Shown here: positions 1-7,765 of the stretch, piece after piece
How positions within the stretch are numbered: position 1 is the first letter of the stretch
Layout of the letters: every line of letters begins with the position of its first letter
NCBI GenBank assembly: GCA_963922815.1
Contig: CAWUKD010000037.1
Span: 1 to 25,603 of the forward strand
DNA: 25,603 nucleotides
DNA from: SZUA-146 sp963922815
GTDB taxonomy: Bacteria > Pseudomonadota > Gammaproteobacteria > Steroidobacterales > SZUA-146
Reading direction: 5' to 3'
Made by a program: the position numbers and the translations under genes
The notes under the pieces: model-generated
Seen by the model: the letters and a program-made list of their open reading frames with translations, nothing else
Told to the model about the DNA's origin: nothing
The model's database searches: none

Positions 1-906
1 CTGATTTTCCTGTGCTCCTACCGCCAGGCGAACGCCAATTTCCCGGGTTCGTTCCCGAATGGACAGGATCATCGAGTTGCCAACGATGACCAGAATAATG
101 AAAAAGGCGGCAAGCACGACAGATGAAATGATCAGGCCGATATTTCCGATTTGGGCGATAAAGGCTTTATTAAAGGCTTTTTCCGGCATTGATTCTGTTT
201 CAAACTGGGTGTTCTGAAACATGCTGTCGATCGACTGAATCACGGATTCGTTCAGGCTGGGGTCTGTCGTCCGTACGCCCATCCAGCCGATTCGATCCTT
301 TCCGAACGACTGCGTTTCATTAAAGTAATCGTAGTGAAAGTAAATGGACGTTGTATCGGTTTGCTTGTCGCTACCGCTGTAGATGGCGGAAATATCAAAA
401 TCCCAATCCGTCCGGCCATTGGTCTGGGAGAAAATGTTTGAATTCAGTGGAATCCGGTCGCCCACCTTCCAGCCGTATTGCTGTGCCACTTTCTCGCCAA
501 CAATAAGTCCCTGGCGATTGTCGAGCCACGATTTCTTTTCTTCTTCGCTCATGATCAGTTCGTTGTACACGCGCAGAAAACTTTCGGGATCGACGGCTAT
601 AGTCACAATCTGTTTTTGAGGGTCCTGATAGTAGCCGCCAAACCAGTTCAGATGGACGACGTCAATGATGTTTTCCAGCGCCCGTACCCGATTGACGTAA
701 GATATGGGCAGCGACTGGGTGAAGTTAATCTTGTTTAGCACCACCAGACGGTCGTCAGCGGCCAGATCAACGCCTGAATTCAGAAACGACTGAAAAGCTG
801 AGAGCAGCCCGTAAACCATGAACGCAATGAACGTTGCAAACAGCGTCAGAAACAGCCGCAGCTTGGCTCGCGTCAGATTCTTGAGCACCAGATACAGATC
901 ACTCAT
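1..906 (-). CDS. ABC transporter permease, MacB/FtsX type (3' end missing)
   Basis: This is the inner-membrane permease of an ABC export system. The reading frame starts at the ATG whose complement is 904-906 and stays open for 302 codons to the window edge, so the C-terminus is missing. A first membrane segment spans about residues 18-38. A long soluble domain of the MacB periplasmic core type follows (about 40-255). A second membrane segment (about 258-282) leads into the FtsX-type cytoplasmic motif with IRERTREIGVRLAVGA near 287-300. This layout (TM, large periplasmic domain, FtsX core) is typical of MacB- and LolC-like permeases. The ATG overlaps the stop of the ATPase gene as ATGA, so the two are probably translationally coupled. 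Together with the upstream adaptor it should form a tripartite pump moving substrates from the periplasm or inner membrane outward. The substrate cannot be read from the sequence. Confidence 0.9.
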   Translation of the reverse strand, partial: MSDLYLVLKNLTRAKLRLFLTLFATFIAFMVYGLLSAFQSFLNSGVDLAADDRLVVLNKINFTQSLPISYVNRVRALENIIDVVHLNWFGGYYQDPQKQIVTIAVDPESFLRVYNELIMSEEEKKSWLDNRQGLIVGEKVAQQYGWKVGDRIPLNSNIFSQTNGRTDWDFDISAIYSGSDKQTDTTSIYFHYDYFNETQSFGKDRIGWMGVRTTDPSLNESVIQSIDSMFQNTQFETESMPEKAFNKAFIAQIGNIGLIISSVVLAAFFIILVIVGNSMILSIRERTREIGVRLAVGAQENQ

Positions 907-1598
907 GCGACCAGCTCCTTCTCCACAAATTCGCCTTTGTCGAGGTGCAGTGTGCGCTTGGCGAATTCGGCGGCTCTCGGATCGTGTGTCACCATGACAA
1001 TGGTTTTCTTGAACTTGGTGTTCAGCAGCTGAAGTATGCCGAGAATCTCATCGGCGGTTTCTCGGTCAAGGTCGCCGGTAGGCTCGTCACACAGAAGCAG
1101 TTTGGGATCGGACACCAGTGCCCGCGCGATAGCAACGCGCTGCTGCTGTCCGCCTGATAATTCACTGGGCTTGTGCTTGGCTCTGTCACCAAGCCCAACG
1201 AGTTCGAGTGCTGCTCCGACATTCTTCTTGCGCTCTTTGCCTTTCAGTCGGGTCAGCAGCAATGGAAGTTCGACATTTCGAGCCGCATTGAGCATTGGCA
1301 TCAGGTTGTAAAACTGAAAAATGAATCCGATGTTGTTGGCTCGCCAGGCAGCAAGCTGTCCTTCCGACAGCGTGTCAACGCGGCTGCCATCAAATACAAC
1401 CTCGCCGGAAGTGGGCTGGTCTACGCCTCCGAGCATGTTGAGCAAGGTGGTCTTGCCTGAACCTGATGGGCCCATAATAGCCACGAAATCGCCGCGCTGA
1501 ATCGTCATGTTCAGGTTGTCGAAAACGGTAATTTTTTCCTTACCTTTGACAAAACTCTTGGTCACGCTGGTAAGTTTGAATAAATCATCGTCTGACAT
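903..1598 (-). CDS. ABC transporter ATP-binding protein, MacB/LolD type
   Basis: This 231-residue nucleotide-binding subunit energises the adjacent permease. All ABC motifs are present: Walker A GPSGSGKTT (43-51), Q-loop Gln at about 95, signature LSGGQQQ (147-153), Walker B ending in DEP (171-173) and the switch His at about 205 in VTHDP. Length and motifs match the LolD/MacB/FtsE-like ATPase class, which works with FtsX-type permeases. The chosen start has GGAG 7 bases upstream. It lies 105 bases after the adaptor gene and overlaps the permease by 4 bases, consistent with one operon of adaptor, ATPase and permease. In classical MacB the ATPase and permease are one polypeptide; here they are separate. 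LolD is an alternative, but the adaptor upstream favours an efflux-type system. Confidence 0.95.
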   Translation of the reverse strand: MSDDDLFKLTSVTKSFVKGKEKITVFDNLNMTIQRGDFVAIMGPSGSGKTTLLNMLGGVDQPTSGEVVFDGSRVDTLSEGQLAAWRANNIGFIFQFYNLMPMLNAARNVELPLLLTRLKGKERKKNVGAALELVGLGDRAKHKPSELSGGQQQRVAIARALVSDPKLLLCDEPTGDLDRETADEILGILQLLNTKFKKTIVMVTHDPRAAEFAKRTLHLDKGEFVEKELVA

Positions 1599-1703
1599 GA
1601 CTGATCTCCGGGAATGTGTTGGATTGGGTGTGTGGTTAGCGTCTCTGTTTAATGTCGCTCAGGTTACTGTCACCGATGCGCATGAAAACGGGCCTGAAAT
1701 CGA

Positions 1704-2774
1704 TCAGGATTGCGGTCCGCGCATGAAGGCTACACGCACGCCCATGTCGGGCAGAATGCGCGAGTCTTTGTCCAGTATAGCAATTCGGACGCGCACCGTG
1801 GCCTTTGCACGGTCGGCGGTGGGAATGATGGCGATCACTTCGGCCGGAATATCCCAGTCAGGGTAGGCGTCGAGATTGGCTTGTACCGGTTGATTGGCAA
1901 ATACCCGACCAATGAACGCCTCGTTCACGTCCACTTCGATTTCCAGCGAGCTCATGTCGACTATGGTGCAGATTCCGGTACGGGTAAATCCACCGCCCGC
2001 GGACCCGGGAGAAATGATCTCTCCTGTCTGGGCATTCTTGACGGTCACCACGCCGGCAAATGGCGCGCGCACGGTATGATCGTCAAAGCGTTCCTGCTGC
2101 CTCTGGACTTCAAATTTCGATACTTCGACATTGGCGCGGGCGCTCTTTAACTGTGCCGACAGCGAGTCGACCTGAGCGACGGCCCGCGAAAGTTCGGCTT
2201 CAGACACCAGATTGCGCTCGTTAAGTTCATTCGCTCGCCTCAAGACCCGCTTGGCCTCGTCGAGGTTCGCCTGAATGTTGTTAATCTGTGCGCGCTGCGC
2301 GTTGAGCTGTGAGTTGGCGAGCTGCAGGTTGACCTTTGCCACGGCGTCGTCCAATCGTGCAAGCACCTGGCCTTCGGTGACCTGCATGCCTTCTTCTACG
2401 TTAACTTCCGTGATCAGTCCGGTGATTTCCGCGGAAACGGTCGCGATGCGACGGGCGGTGATATAGCCGGACGCGTTCAAAATTCGATCGTCTTCGTTGA
2501 CTGCCGCAGGTGCTGGAGCCGGGGCGCTCGACGTGGAATCGTCTGTGTCCTGTCTGGAAGCCGTCGCTGATTCTCGCGCGGTCTCAATTCCCTGGCCAGG
2601 AGCAGAGGCCTCGACGGCGGGAATTTCAGGGGCAAAAAACTTCAGTGCAATGAAGCCTCCGGCGACTGCGGTAACCGCGGCCAACCCGATAGCGGCCCAG
2701 GGCGACCACCCGCTGGGCGCAGGCGCCGACCGATCTATTGAGAGCTGGTCCAAGAGTTCGCTCTTATCGTTCAT
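1704..2774 (-). CDS. Efflux periplasmic adaptor (HlyD/MacA-type membrane fusion protein)
   Basis: This 356-residue adaptor would link the inner-membrane ABC permease to an outer-membrane channel. The N-terminal 23 residues are cytoplasmic and a single membrane anchor covers about residues 24-47. A Pro/Ala/Ser-rich linker (about 50-93) follows. The first half of the lipoyl-like domain is near 96-137 (ISAEITGLI- and GMQVTEGQVLARLD-like elements). A Gln/Ala/Leu-rich coiled-coil hairpin occupies about 140-228, and the second lipoyl half contains VRAPFAGVV (about 236-244). A beta-barrel and a membrane-proximal part complete it. GGGAAG lies 5 bases before the ATG. It is the first gene of the export operon, with the ATPase and permease downstream. 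No TolC-like gene is visible, so the outer-membrane partner must be encoded elsewhere. Confidence 0.9.
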   Translation of the reverse strand: MNDKSELLDQLSIDRSAPAPSGWSPWAAIGLAAVTAVAGGFIALKFFAPEIPAVEASAPGQGIETARESATASRQDTDDSTSSAPAPAPAAVNEDDRILNASGYITARRIATVSAEITGLITEVNVEEGMQVTEGQVLARLDDAVAKVNLQLANSQLNAQRAQINNIQANLDEAKRVLRRANELNERNLVSEAELSRAVAQVDSLSAQLKSARANVEVSKFEVQRQQERFDDHTVRAPFAGVVTVKNAQTGEIISPGSAGGGFTRTGICTIVDMSSLEIEVDVNEAFIGRVFANQPVQANLDAYPDWDIPAEVIAIIPTADRAKATVRVRIAILDKDSRILPDMGVRVAFMRGPQS

Positions 2775-2920
2775 CAGTGCTTCCCGGCCTGTGTTTGCAA
2801 TCGATCGTTAGTGTCCCAAAACTGGTCTTGATAATCCAGACGAGCAGTATCGGTGATGATATATCAAGCTGATGTGAGCATCGGGTAGTTTGGTCGTCAA
2901 GCGTAGGAGCATAGAGCTTG

Positions 2921-3949
2921 TCAGGCAGGCTGGCTACGACGGCGACGGCGCCCTCGTGTAGGTTTGACTTTCTTGCTCTGACTCGCCGTATTGTTGACCA
3001 GGTCGCCAAGGGTGGCCGTAATCACACCCAGTTCCGGTCGCTCTCCGGGCGTGTGCTCGTCGAGTGCGGCTCGCATGGCCGCGACGTGGCTGGTGGTTGT
3101 GCCGCAGCACCCGCCGACAATACTGGCGCCCGCGTCGATCGCCAGTCTCGCGTAGCTGGCCATGAGCTCCGGACTGCCCGAGTAGACCACTTCAGCACCT
3201 TTGAATCTTGGGATGCCGCAGTTACCTTTCACGATGAGAGGGGTATCGGTACCGGCCGCGCTCATGTCCAACAGCGAAGCCAGAATGTCGGGCGCACCGA
3301 CTCCGCAGTTGGCGCCAAGTGCCACGGGCTGCTGGGCCAGCGCCGCGCATACGCTATGAATATCGGCGGGATCAAGGCCCATCATGGTTTTACCGGCGGT
3401 ATCAAACGAGCCGGTAAAACAGTAAGGCATGCCCTCCTGCAGGGCGGCGGTTGCAGCCGCGCAAATCTCTTCGGGTGCTGACATGGTTTCGATCCAGGCG
3501 ATATCGGCCCCACCGGCCTTGAGTCCCCGGATCTGTTCGGCAAAGGCGTCTACCGCTTCTTCGTGCGTTAGCGCTCCCAGAGGTTCGAAGAGCTCTCCGG
3601 TCGGGCCTACGGAGCCGGCCACAACCAGGCGTCGATCGGCGCCCGAGACGACTTCACGTGCGAGTTCGGCTGCGCGCATATTGAGCTCAATGACCCGATT
3701 ATGAGCCGAATGCAGTTTGAGCCGGTGGCGTGTGCCGCCAAAGCTATTGGTCAAAATGATATCGGCCCCGGCATCGACGAAGCCCTGGTGCAGTGCTCTG
3801 ATCTTGTCGGGCTCGTCGACGTTCCAGAGTTCAGGCGCATCACCCGACGTCAGTCCATTGGCGAACAACGTGGTGCCGGTTGCGCCATCGGCCAGCAGCA
3901 CGCCGCGTTCAGCAATAAGTTCCTGGAGTATTTGACTGGATGAGATCAT
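2921..3949 (-). CDS. bmt: Betaine/homocysteine S-methyltransferase (zinc-dependent)
   Basis: This 342-residue enzyme of the pfam S-methyl_trans family transfers a methyl group to homocysteine to make methionine. Visible features are the N-terminal DGATGT (21-26), a GDAPELWN segment typical of bacterial betaine-homocysteine methyltransferases (36-43), TNSFGGTRHRL (67-77), and the zinc-binding cysteines C215 in GANCG and C281-C282 in GGCCG, which match the three zinc Cys of human BHMT. The substrate (glycine betaine rather than S-methylmethionine) is inferred from overall resemblance to marine bacterial Bmt proteins and from two BCCT betaine-type carriers in the window. The C-terminus ends in a very basic tail (about 326-338) outside the barrel. 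No convincing Shine-Dalgarno sequence precedes the ATG, and no other in-frame start is near. It sits 146 bases upstream of the efflux operon on the same strand. Confidence 0.85.
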   Translation of the reverse strand: MISSSQILQELIAERGVLLADGATGTTLFANGLTSGDAPELWNVDEPDKIRALHQGFVDAGADIILTNSFGGTRHRLKLHSAHNRVIELNMRAAELAREVVSGADRRLVVAGSVGPTGELFEPLGALTHEEAVDAFAEQIRGLKAGGADIAWIETMSAPEEICAAATAALQEGMPYCFTGSFDTAGKTMMGLDPADIHSVCAALAQQPVALGANCGVGAPDILASLLDMSAAGTDTPLIVKGNCGIPRFKGAEVVYSGSPELMASYARLAIDAGASIVGGCCGTTTSHVAAMRAALDEHTPGERPELGVITATLGDLVNNTASQSKKVKPTRGRRRRRSQPA

Positions 3950-4019
3950 GGGAATGAGTCGACTGGATTAATTGTGGGGTCATTCGTCACCGTATACAGG
4001 CGATCAAATTCGTTTTGGT

Positions 4020-4051
4020 GACCGGTCCAGAGGATTGATCACCCCGGATCA
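4020..4051. promoter_or_regulatory. Dyad symmetries upstream of bmt
   Basis: The region between bmt and the terminator at 4150-4178 holds an 8-bp palindrome GACCGGTC (4020-4027) and a dyad TGATC-N6-GATCA (4036-4051). Both are 70-100 bases upstream of the bmt start, where operators commonly lie. No clear -35/-10 pair was found, so a regulatory role is only inferred. Confidence 0.25.
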
Positions 4052-4142
4052 GACACGAAGTTTAGATCATTCGATGGTGGATTGAAATTTGAGCGTGCTC
4101 GGGCGTCCGAAGGTGCCGTGTCACCGCCATTTGGGATTCGGC

Positions 4143-4178
4143 AAAAGAAAAGGCGCCGGCCTGTCGGGCCGGCGCCTT
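4143..4178 (-). terminator. Rho-independent terminator of the lipoprotein methyltransferase gene
   Basis: A perfect 12-bp GC-rich stem (4150-4161 with 4167-4178, 5-base loop) is followed, reading on the minus strand, by a T-rich run ending near 4143. It lies about 50 bases after the stop of the gene ending at 4226 and separates that gene from bmt. Stem strength and T tract make this the clearest hairpin terminator in the left half. Confidence 0.88.
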
Positions 4179-4225
4179 GCGCTCTTTTACGAGACCAATT
4201 GCGCAGGTTCCTTCCTGGCGCCGGG

Positions 4226-5101
4226 TTACGGTTTGCGAAATTTGAGCGTCATGCGATCGGATTCACCAATGCTTTCCATTTGTTTGCGCAGGTTTTCATC
4301 TTCACGACTCGTAAACAACGTTGGGGGAAGGCGCCATACCACTTCATTCGCTGCAGGCTGGTCTTTGGGGTTGGCGTTGATTTCGCTGGCGCCGACATAT
4401 TCAAATCCGGCCTTTTTCATGAACGCAATGACGTCGGCCTGTCGAAGGTAGCCACGCGCGCCGGTGGCCGATTCCGCGGGAGCGTCCGCGTCGACCCGGT
4501 GTTGCACAATACCGACCGTGCCACCTGGTTTTAAAACGCGCATCGCGTCTGCCAGTGCGGCGGACAGAAAGCCGCCATCAGTTTCGAAGCGGTTCAGATT
4601 GTGCAGAGCACGAATGAAAAGAACGGCATCGGCCTGTCCGTTCATGGAAGCGGGCATGCTGCCAAACTTGAACGCCGTGACCGGGGCATCGCCTGTCGCT
4701 CTCCAGTCGTTGGCCTGTTTGGTCCAGTCTGCGACCCAGGTTTTCTTTTCTTCTATCGCTTCCGCTGAAAAGAATCCGAACAGTGGCCACATCTGCTGAG
4801 GGTAATCGACGCCGACCAGTTTCCCGTCGCTGCCAAGATAAGGGAGCAGAATCTTGCTGTACCAGCCGCCGCCGGGCAGCGCCTCGACCACGGTCATGCC
4901 AGGCGTAATGCCAAAAAACGCCAGCGTTTCCTGCGGATGACGAGCTGCATAGCGCGCCTGCATGGCCTCTTCCTGGCCTGCCAGAACCATTTCCAGTTTG
5001 GCGCTATCGACTCTGGCGCTCGTATCGTTAATTACGGCGGACTCGTGGTGGCTGCAACCCAGTAAAAATACGGTTGCGAGTATAGCTAAACAGGCTTTCA
5101 T
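4226..5101 (-). CDS. Predicted lipoprotein with class I SAM-methyltransferase fold
   Basis: This 291-residue protein starts with a lipoprotein signal: MK, a hydrophobic stretch and a lipobox LLGC with the acylated Cys at residue 16. The rest resembles the COG4798 group of predicted methyltransferases. It has a motif I-like VVEALPGGGWYSKIL (71-85), an acidic residue after the second strand (VGVDYP), and a later LKPGG turn before a strand, as in Rossmann methyltransferases. The ATG at 5101 is preferred over an in-frame GTG at 5140. The longer form would bury the signal peptide, and the GTG abuts a TATAGT box (complement of 5141-5146) that would start transcription downstream of it. GGGG lies about 8-11 bases before the ATG. 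The function is unknown; SAM is not expected outside the cytoplasm, so the fold may serve another role. It is monocistronic, with its own terminator. Confidence 0.85.
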   Translation of the reverse strand: MKACLAILATVFLLGCSHHESAVINDTSARVDSAKLEMVLAGQEEAMQARYAARHPQETLAFFGITPGMTVVEALPGGGWYSKILLPYLGSDGKLVGVDYPQQMWPLFGFFSAEAIEEKKTWVADWTKQANDWRATGDAPVTAFKFGSMPASMNGQADAVLFIRALHNLNRFETDGGFLSAALADAMRVLKPGGTVGIVQHRVDADAPAESATGARGYLRQADVIAFMKKAGFEYVGASEINANPKDQPAANEVVWRLPPTLFTSREDENLRKQMESIGESDRMTLKFRKP

Positions 5102-5265
5102 AACAGGTACCCCGATGTTGGTTTCAATGCTGATCGCCACACTATACCGGAAAAGAAATCGAGCCCGCAGCTGTTCCGGTACTATTTGATCGAATGGGCC
5201 GAAAATTCAGATAGAAATGCTGACCTGAGGCATTATCATGGATCACCAGAATCGCTACAAATTAC

Positions 5266-5277
5266 AGTAGTAGTAGT
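5266..5277 (+). repeat. Short AGT triplet repeat (4 units)
   Basis: Four tandem AGT units lie 30 bases before the start codon of the glycosylase-like gene. A weak promoter-like pair (TTATCA at 5233-5238, 17-base spacer, TACAAA at 5256-5261) would start transcription within or next to the repeat. The tract is short and may be chance. Confidence 0.5.
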
Positions 5278-5307
5278 ATTGAGCGAACCGACCCGGAGGC
5301 TGTGCCA

Positions 5308-6015
5308 ATGAAAGCATTTTCAACAATTGAGAAACGTGCTGCGAAACGCAAGGGAGGCCCGTCCGCGCTAAGAGACCTGCTGCCTGCTGTGCCGTCAGTG
5401 CGCAAGCTCCGGGCGACACCCGACGACCGGTGTCTGGCGATGATGACCCGGTGCATCAATAACGCCGGTTTTAACTGGTCTGTCATTGACAAAAAATGGC
5501 CTCAGTTTGAAGAGGCGTTCCACGGCTTTGATCCCGGCGTTCTTTCCATGTTGTCCCCCGAAAAGTGGGAGGCCTACGTTCAGGACACCCGCGTTGTTCG
5601 AAACTGGCAAAAGATATCGGCGGTACGTGCAAACGTGGCGTTCATTCTGGACGTGTCTGAACAGCACGGCAGCTTTGCCAGGTTTCTCGCTGGCTGGCCC
5701 TGCTCCGATCAAATCGGGTTGATGAAATACCTGAAAGTGAATGGCAAGCGGCTGGGCGGGAATACGGGTCAGTACTTCCTGCGTTTCGTCGGCAAAGACT
5801 GTTTCATGCTGACCAGTGATGTGGTCACCGCGCTTCAGGACGCTGGCGTCGATATCAAGGACCAGCCAACCAGCCAGCGGGATCTGAAGAGGGCGCAGGA
5901 TGCGTTCAATGAGTGGCACGAACAAACCGGACTTTCCTACACCCATTTGAGTCGAATCGCGTCTTGTTCAACCGGCTCCAATTACTCCAGCGCCGAAATT
6001 CTGGGGCATACCTGA
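5308..6015 (+). CDS. DNA-3-methyladenine glycosylase I family protein, divergent
   Basis: This 235-residue protein resembles Tag (3-methyladenine DNA glycosylase I, base excision repair of alkylated DNA) over its core. AGFNWSVIDKKWPQFEEAFHGFDP (53-76) parallels the Tag segment AGLSW..LKKR..Y...FH.FDP, and VQDTRVVRNWQKISAVRANV parallels VQDAGIIRHRGKIQAIIGNA. Two key features differ. The base-recognising/catalytic Glu of E. coli Tag (Glu38) aligns with Cys49 here, and the N-terminal Cys/His of the zinc snap are not visible, replaced by a basic N-terminal extension of about 40 residues. It may be an altered-specificity or non-catalytic subfamily. The ATG at 5308 is chosen because GGAGG (5295-5299) is 8 bases upstream; an in-frame GTG at 5302 is too close to it. 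It stands alone and diverges from the lipoprotein gene. Confidence 0.72.
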   Translation: MKAFSTIEKRAAKRKGGPSALRDLLPAVPSVRKLRATPDDRCLAMMTRCINNAGFNWSVIDKKWPQFEEAFHGFDPGVLSMLSPEKWEAYVQDTRVVRNWQKISAVRANVAFILDVSEQHGSFARFLAGWPCSDQIGLMKYLKVNGKRLGGNTGQYFLRFVGKDCFMLTSDVVTALQDAGVDIKDQPTSQRDLKRAQDAFNEWHEQTGLSYTHLSRIASCSTGSNYSSAEILGHT

Positions 6016-6222
6016 AGCGCACCGTTCCCGACTGTTTGTATCGACGTTGACAGGCGTGTGAGTTACAGTCCCGTCGACGGCAGGGGCGGGTGTTTCGAAG
6101 CACCAGCGGTGGCCGGCAGAAAGCGGCTGAGCGGCCCGTAATCGAGGCTGTTGTCCTGGGGATGGGGGATGTCTATGGACATTTTGAGCCGCTGTATTGA
6201 TGACTCTTGAACAGGTGCCGAT

Positions 6223-7449
6223 ATGTTTGCATTGCTGAAAGCCGAATGGCGCCTGATTTTGTTTGGCGTTGTGATGACGTTCGCCTCAGCGCCGGGCCAG
6301 ACCTTCTTCATTTCGCTGTTCAGCGGCGAGTTGCGCGCTAACCTTGGCATTAGCCACGGCGAATTCGGGGCCTTCTATTCGATTGGAACGCTGATGTCAG
6401 CCGTAGTCGTCGTGTGGAGTGGGGCGCTGATTGATCGCATTGATCTGCGCAGGTTTTCCATTGCCATCGTGACAGGCCTGGTTGTCGGCTGTCTGGCCAT
6501 ATCGTTCAGCCGCGGTACGGTGGCGCTGGTGCTGGCGATTTTTCTGCTAAGGCACTTTGGGCAGGGGCTGATGTTCCTGACCGCGTCCACCACGGTTGTG
6601 CGTTACATCGACGCCAGCAAGGGCAAAGCCAACGCGCTTAGCAGTATGGGCTACTCGCTCTCAGAGGCGCTAATGCCTAAAATTGTTGTCATTATGCTCG
6701 TTGCCTTTGGCTGGCGAATGAGCTGGCAGATTACGGCACTGTTTCTGGCGCTGGTGGTATTGCCGGTTACCTACTGGCTATTGCGCAGTCACACGGTACG
6801 GCATGACGACTACATCAAAGAGCTCGAGGCGCCATCGGCGCAGCCGGAGTTCATCCGTCGGCAGTGGCGTCGCAGCGAGGTTTTGAAAGACAGTCGGTTT
6901 TATTTGTTTGTACCGAATATCATGGCGCAAACGCTGTTGTTCACCGGTTTTATTTTTCACCAGGTTCATCTGGTAGACAGCAAGGGCTGGTCCCTGTCGC
7001 TATGGACAACCTACTTCGCGGTTTATGCCGTAGTCGCCATTGTGATGAAGTTCGTGGCGGGCTTTCTCGTTGACCGGTTCAGCGCGACTGCGCTCGTACC
7101 ACTGCACACCGTTCCGCTGTTGTTGTCACTCGTGATGCTGGCGTCGTCCGATGCCAACTGGGTGGCGCTGGCGTTTCTGGTGTTGCTGGCAATGAGTGCC
7201 GGACTGCAGAATACAATTAGCACACCGTTCCTTTCGGAGCAGTATGGCAATCAGTTTCTGGGCAGTATCAAATCCATGATGTCAGCCGTCATGGTGTTTG
7301 TGTCAGCACTGTCACCGGCCGCCATGGGCTGGATGCTGGATATGGGAATCTCCATGGAGCAGCAGGCCCGCTGGGGTGCGTGGTACACGGCATTTACCAT
7401 CACGCTGGCGATTGTGGGTTGGCGCGTCAGTCTCAGGTACCGTCGTTAG
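6223..7449 (+). CDS. MFS transporter
   Basis: This 408-residue integral inner-membrane protein has about 12 hydrophobic segments. The major-facilitator loop 2-3 motif appears as GALIDRIDLRRFS (about 67-79), and a second Asp/Arg-containing copy (FLVDRFSA) follows after the central loop, reflecting the two six-helix halves. The central cytoplasmic loop (about 190-220) is charged. No substrate-specific signature was recognised. The start codon has CAGG about 8 bases upstream. A 207-bp gap separates it from the glycosylase-like gene, with no obvious terminator. BCCT transporter 1 follows 316 bases later on the same strand. Family assignment is secure, substrate unknown. Confidence 0.92.
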   Translation: MFALLKAEWRLILFGVVMTFASAPGQTFFISLFSGELRANLGISHGEFGAFYSIGTLMSAVVVVWSGALIDRIDLRRFSIAIVTGLVVGCLAISFSRGTVALVLAIFLLRHFGQGLMFLTASTTVVRYIDASKGKANALSSMGYSLSEALMPKIVVIMLVAFGWRMSWQITALFLALVVLPVTYWLLRSHTVRHDDYIKELEAPSAQPEFIRRQWRRSEVLKDSRFYLFVPNIMAQTLLFTGFIFHQVHLVDSKGWSLSLWTTYFAVYAVVAIVMKFVAGFLVDRFSATALVPLHTVPLLLSLVMLASSDANWVALAFLVLLAMSAGLQNTISTPFLSEQYGNQFLGSIKSMMSAVMVFVSALSPAAMGWMLDMGISMEQQARWGAWYTAFTITLAIVGWRVSLRYRR

Positions 7450-7765
7450 AATTGCGTTAGCGGCCTGTAGTCGTTTTGCCGTAAACGCAGTGGTTGACGC
7501 CGATTAGTGCAGGTAATGCCACAGCATTTGATCTGAGCCTGTTTCGAGGTCGCATCACTAGTGATTTACGACAGGTATTGTCAGGCGAATGGTGTCCGCA
7601 ATGTCCGGAACAAGTCCCGCTGCGATGTGCTTCAGTGGGTATGTTAAAGTTGACTCCCGCGCCCGGCAGTATGGCAGGCCGCGCGCGATAGCTCTTTCAG
7701 CGTCTCCTGACACGGTGGATCGGGCGCAGTCGGTTTTGTTCGATTTACATCACACGGGATTCATT
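7450..7765 (+). other. Region between the MFS and BCCT 1 genes: no separate gene seen
   Basis: About 316 bases lie between the MFS stop and the preferred BCCT start. The BCCT frame is open from 7589, so the leader could in part be coding, but the extra N-terminal residues look unlike a BCCT N-terminus (no hydrophobicity, unusual composition). TTGACG (7494-7499) and TTGACT (7650-7655) resemble -35 boxes but have no good -10 at the right distance. TGCGTT (7453-7458) and AACGCA (7484-7489) form a loose inverted repeat. No terminator was found. Confidence 0.4.

Noticed and set aside
2775..2920. Promoter for the adaptor gene in the gap after bmt
   Set aside because: TTGACG and TATATC-like boxes are present but the spacing is wrong (about 30 bases), so the gene may be transcribed from bmt.
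4226..5140. GTG start at 5140 for the lipoprotein gene
   Set aside because: It would put 13 polar residues before the signal peptide and abuts the likely -10 box.
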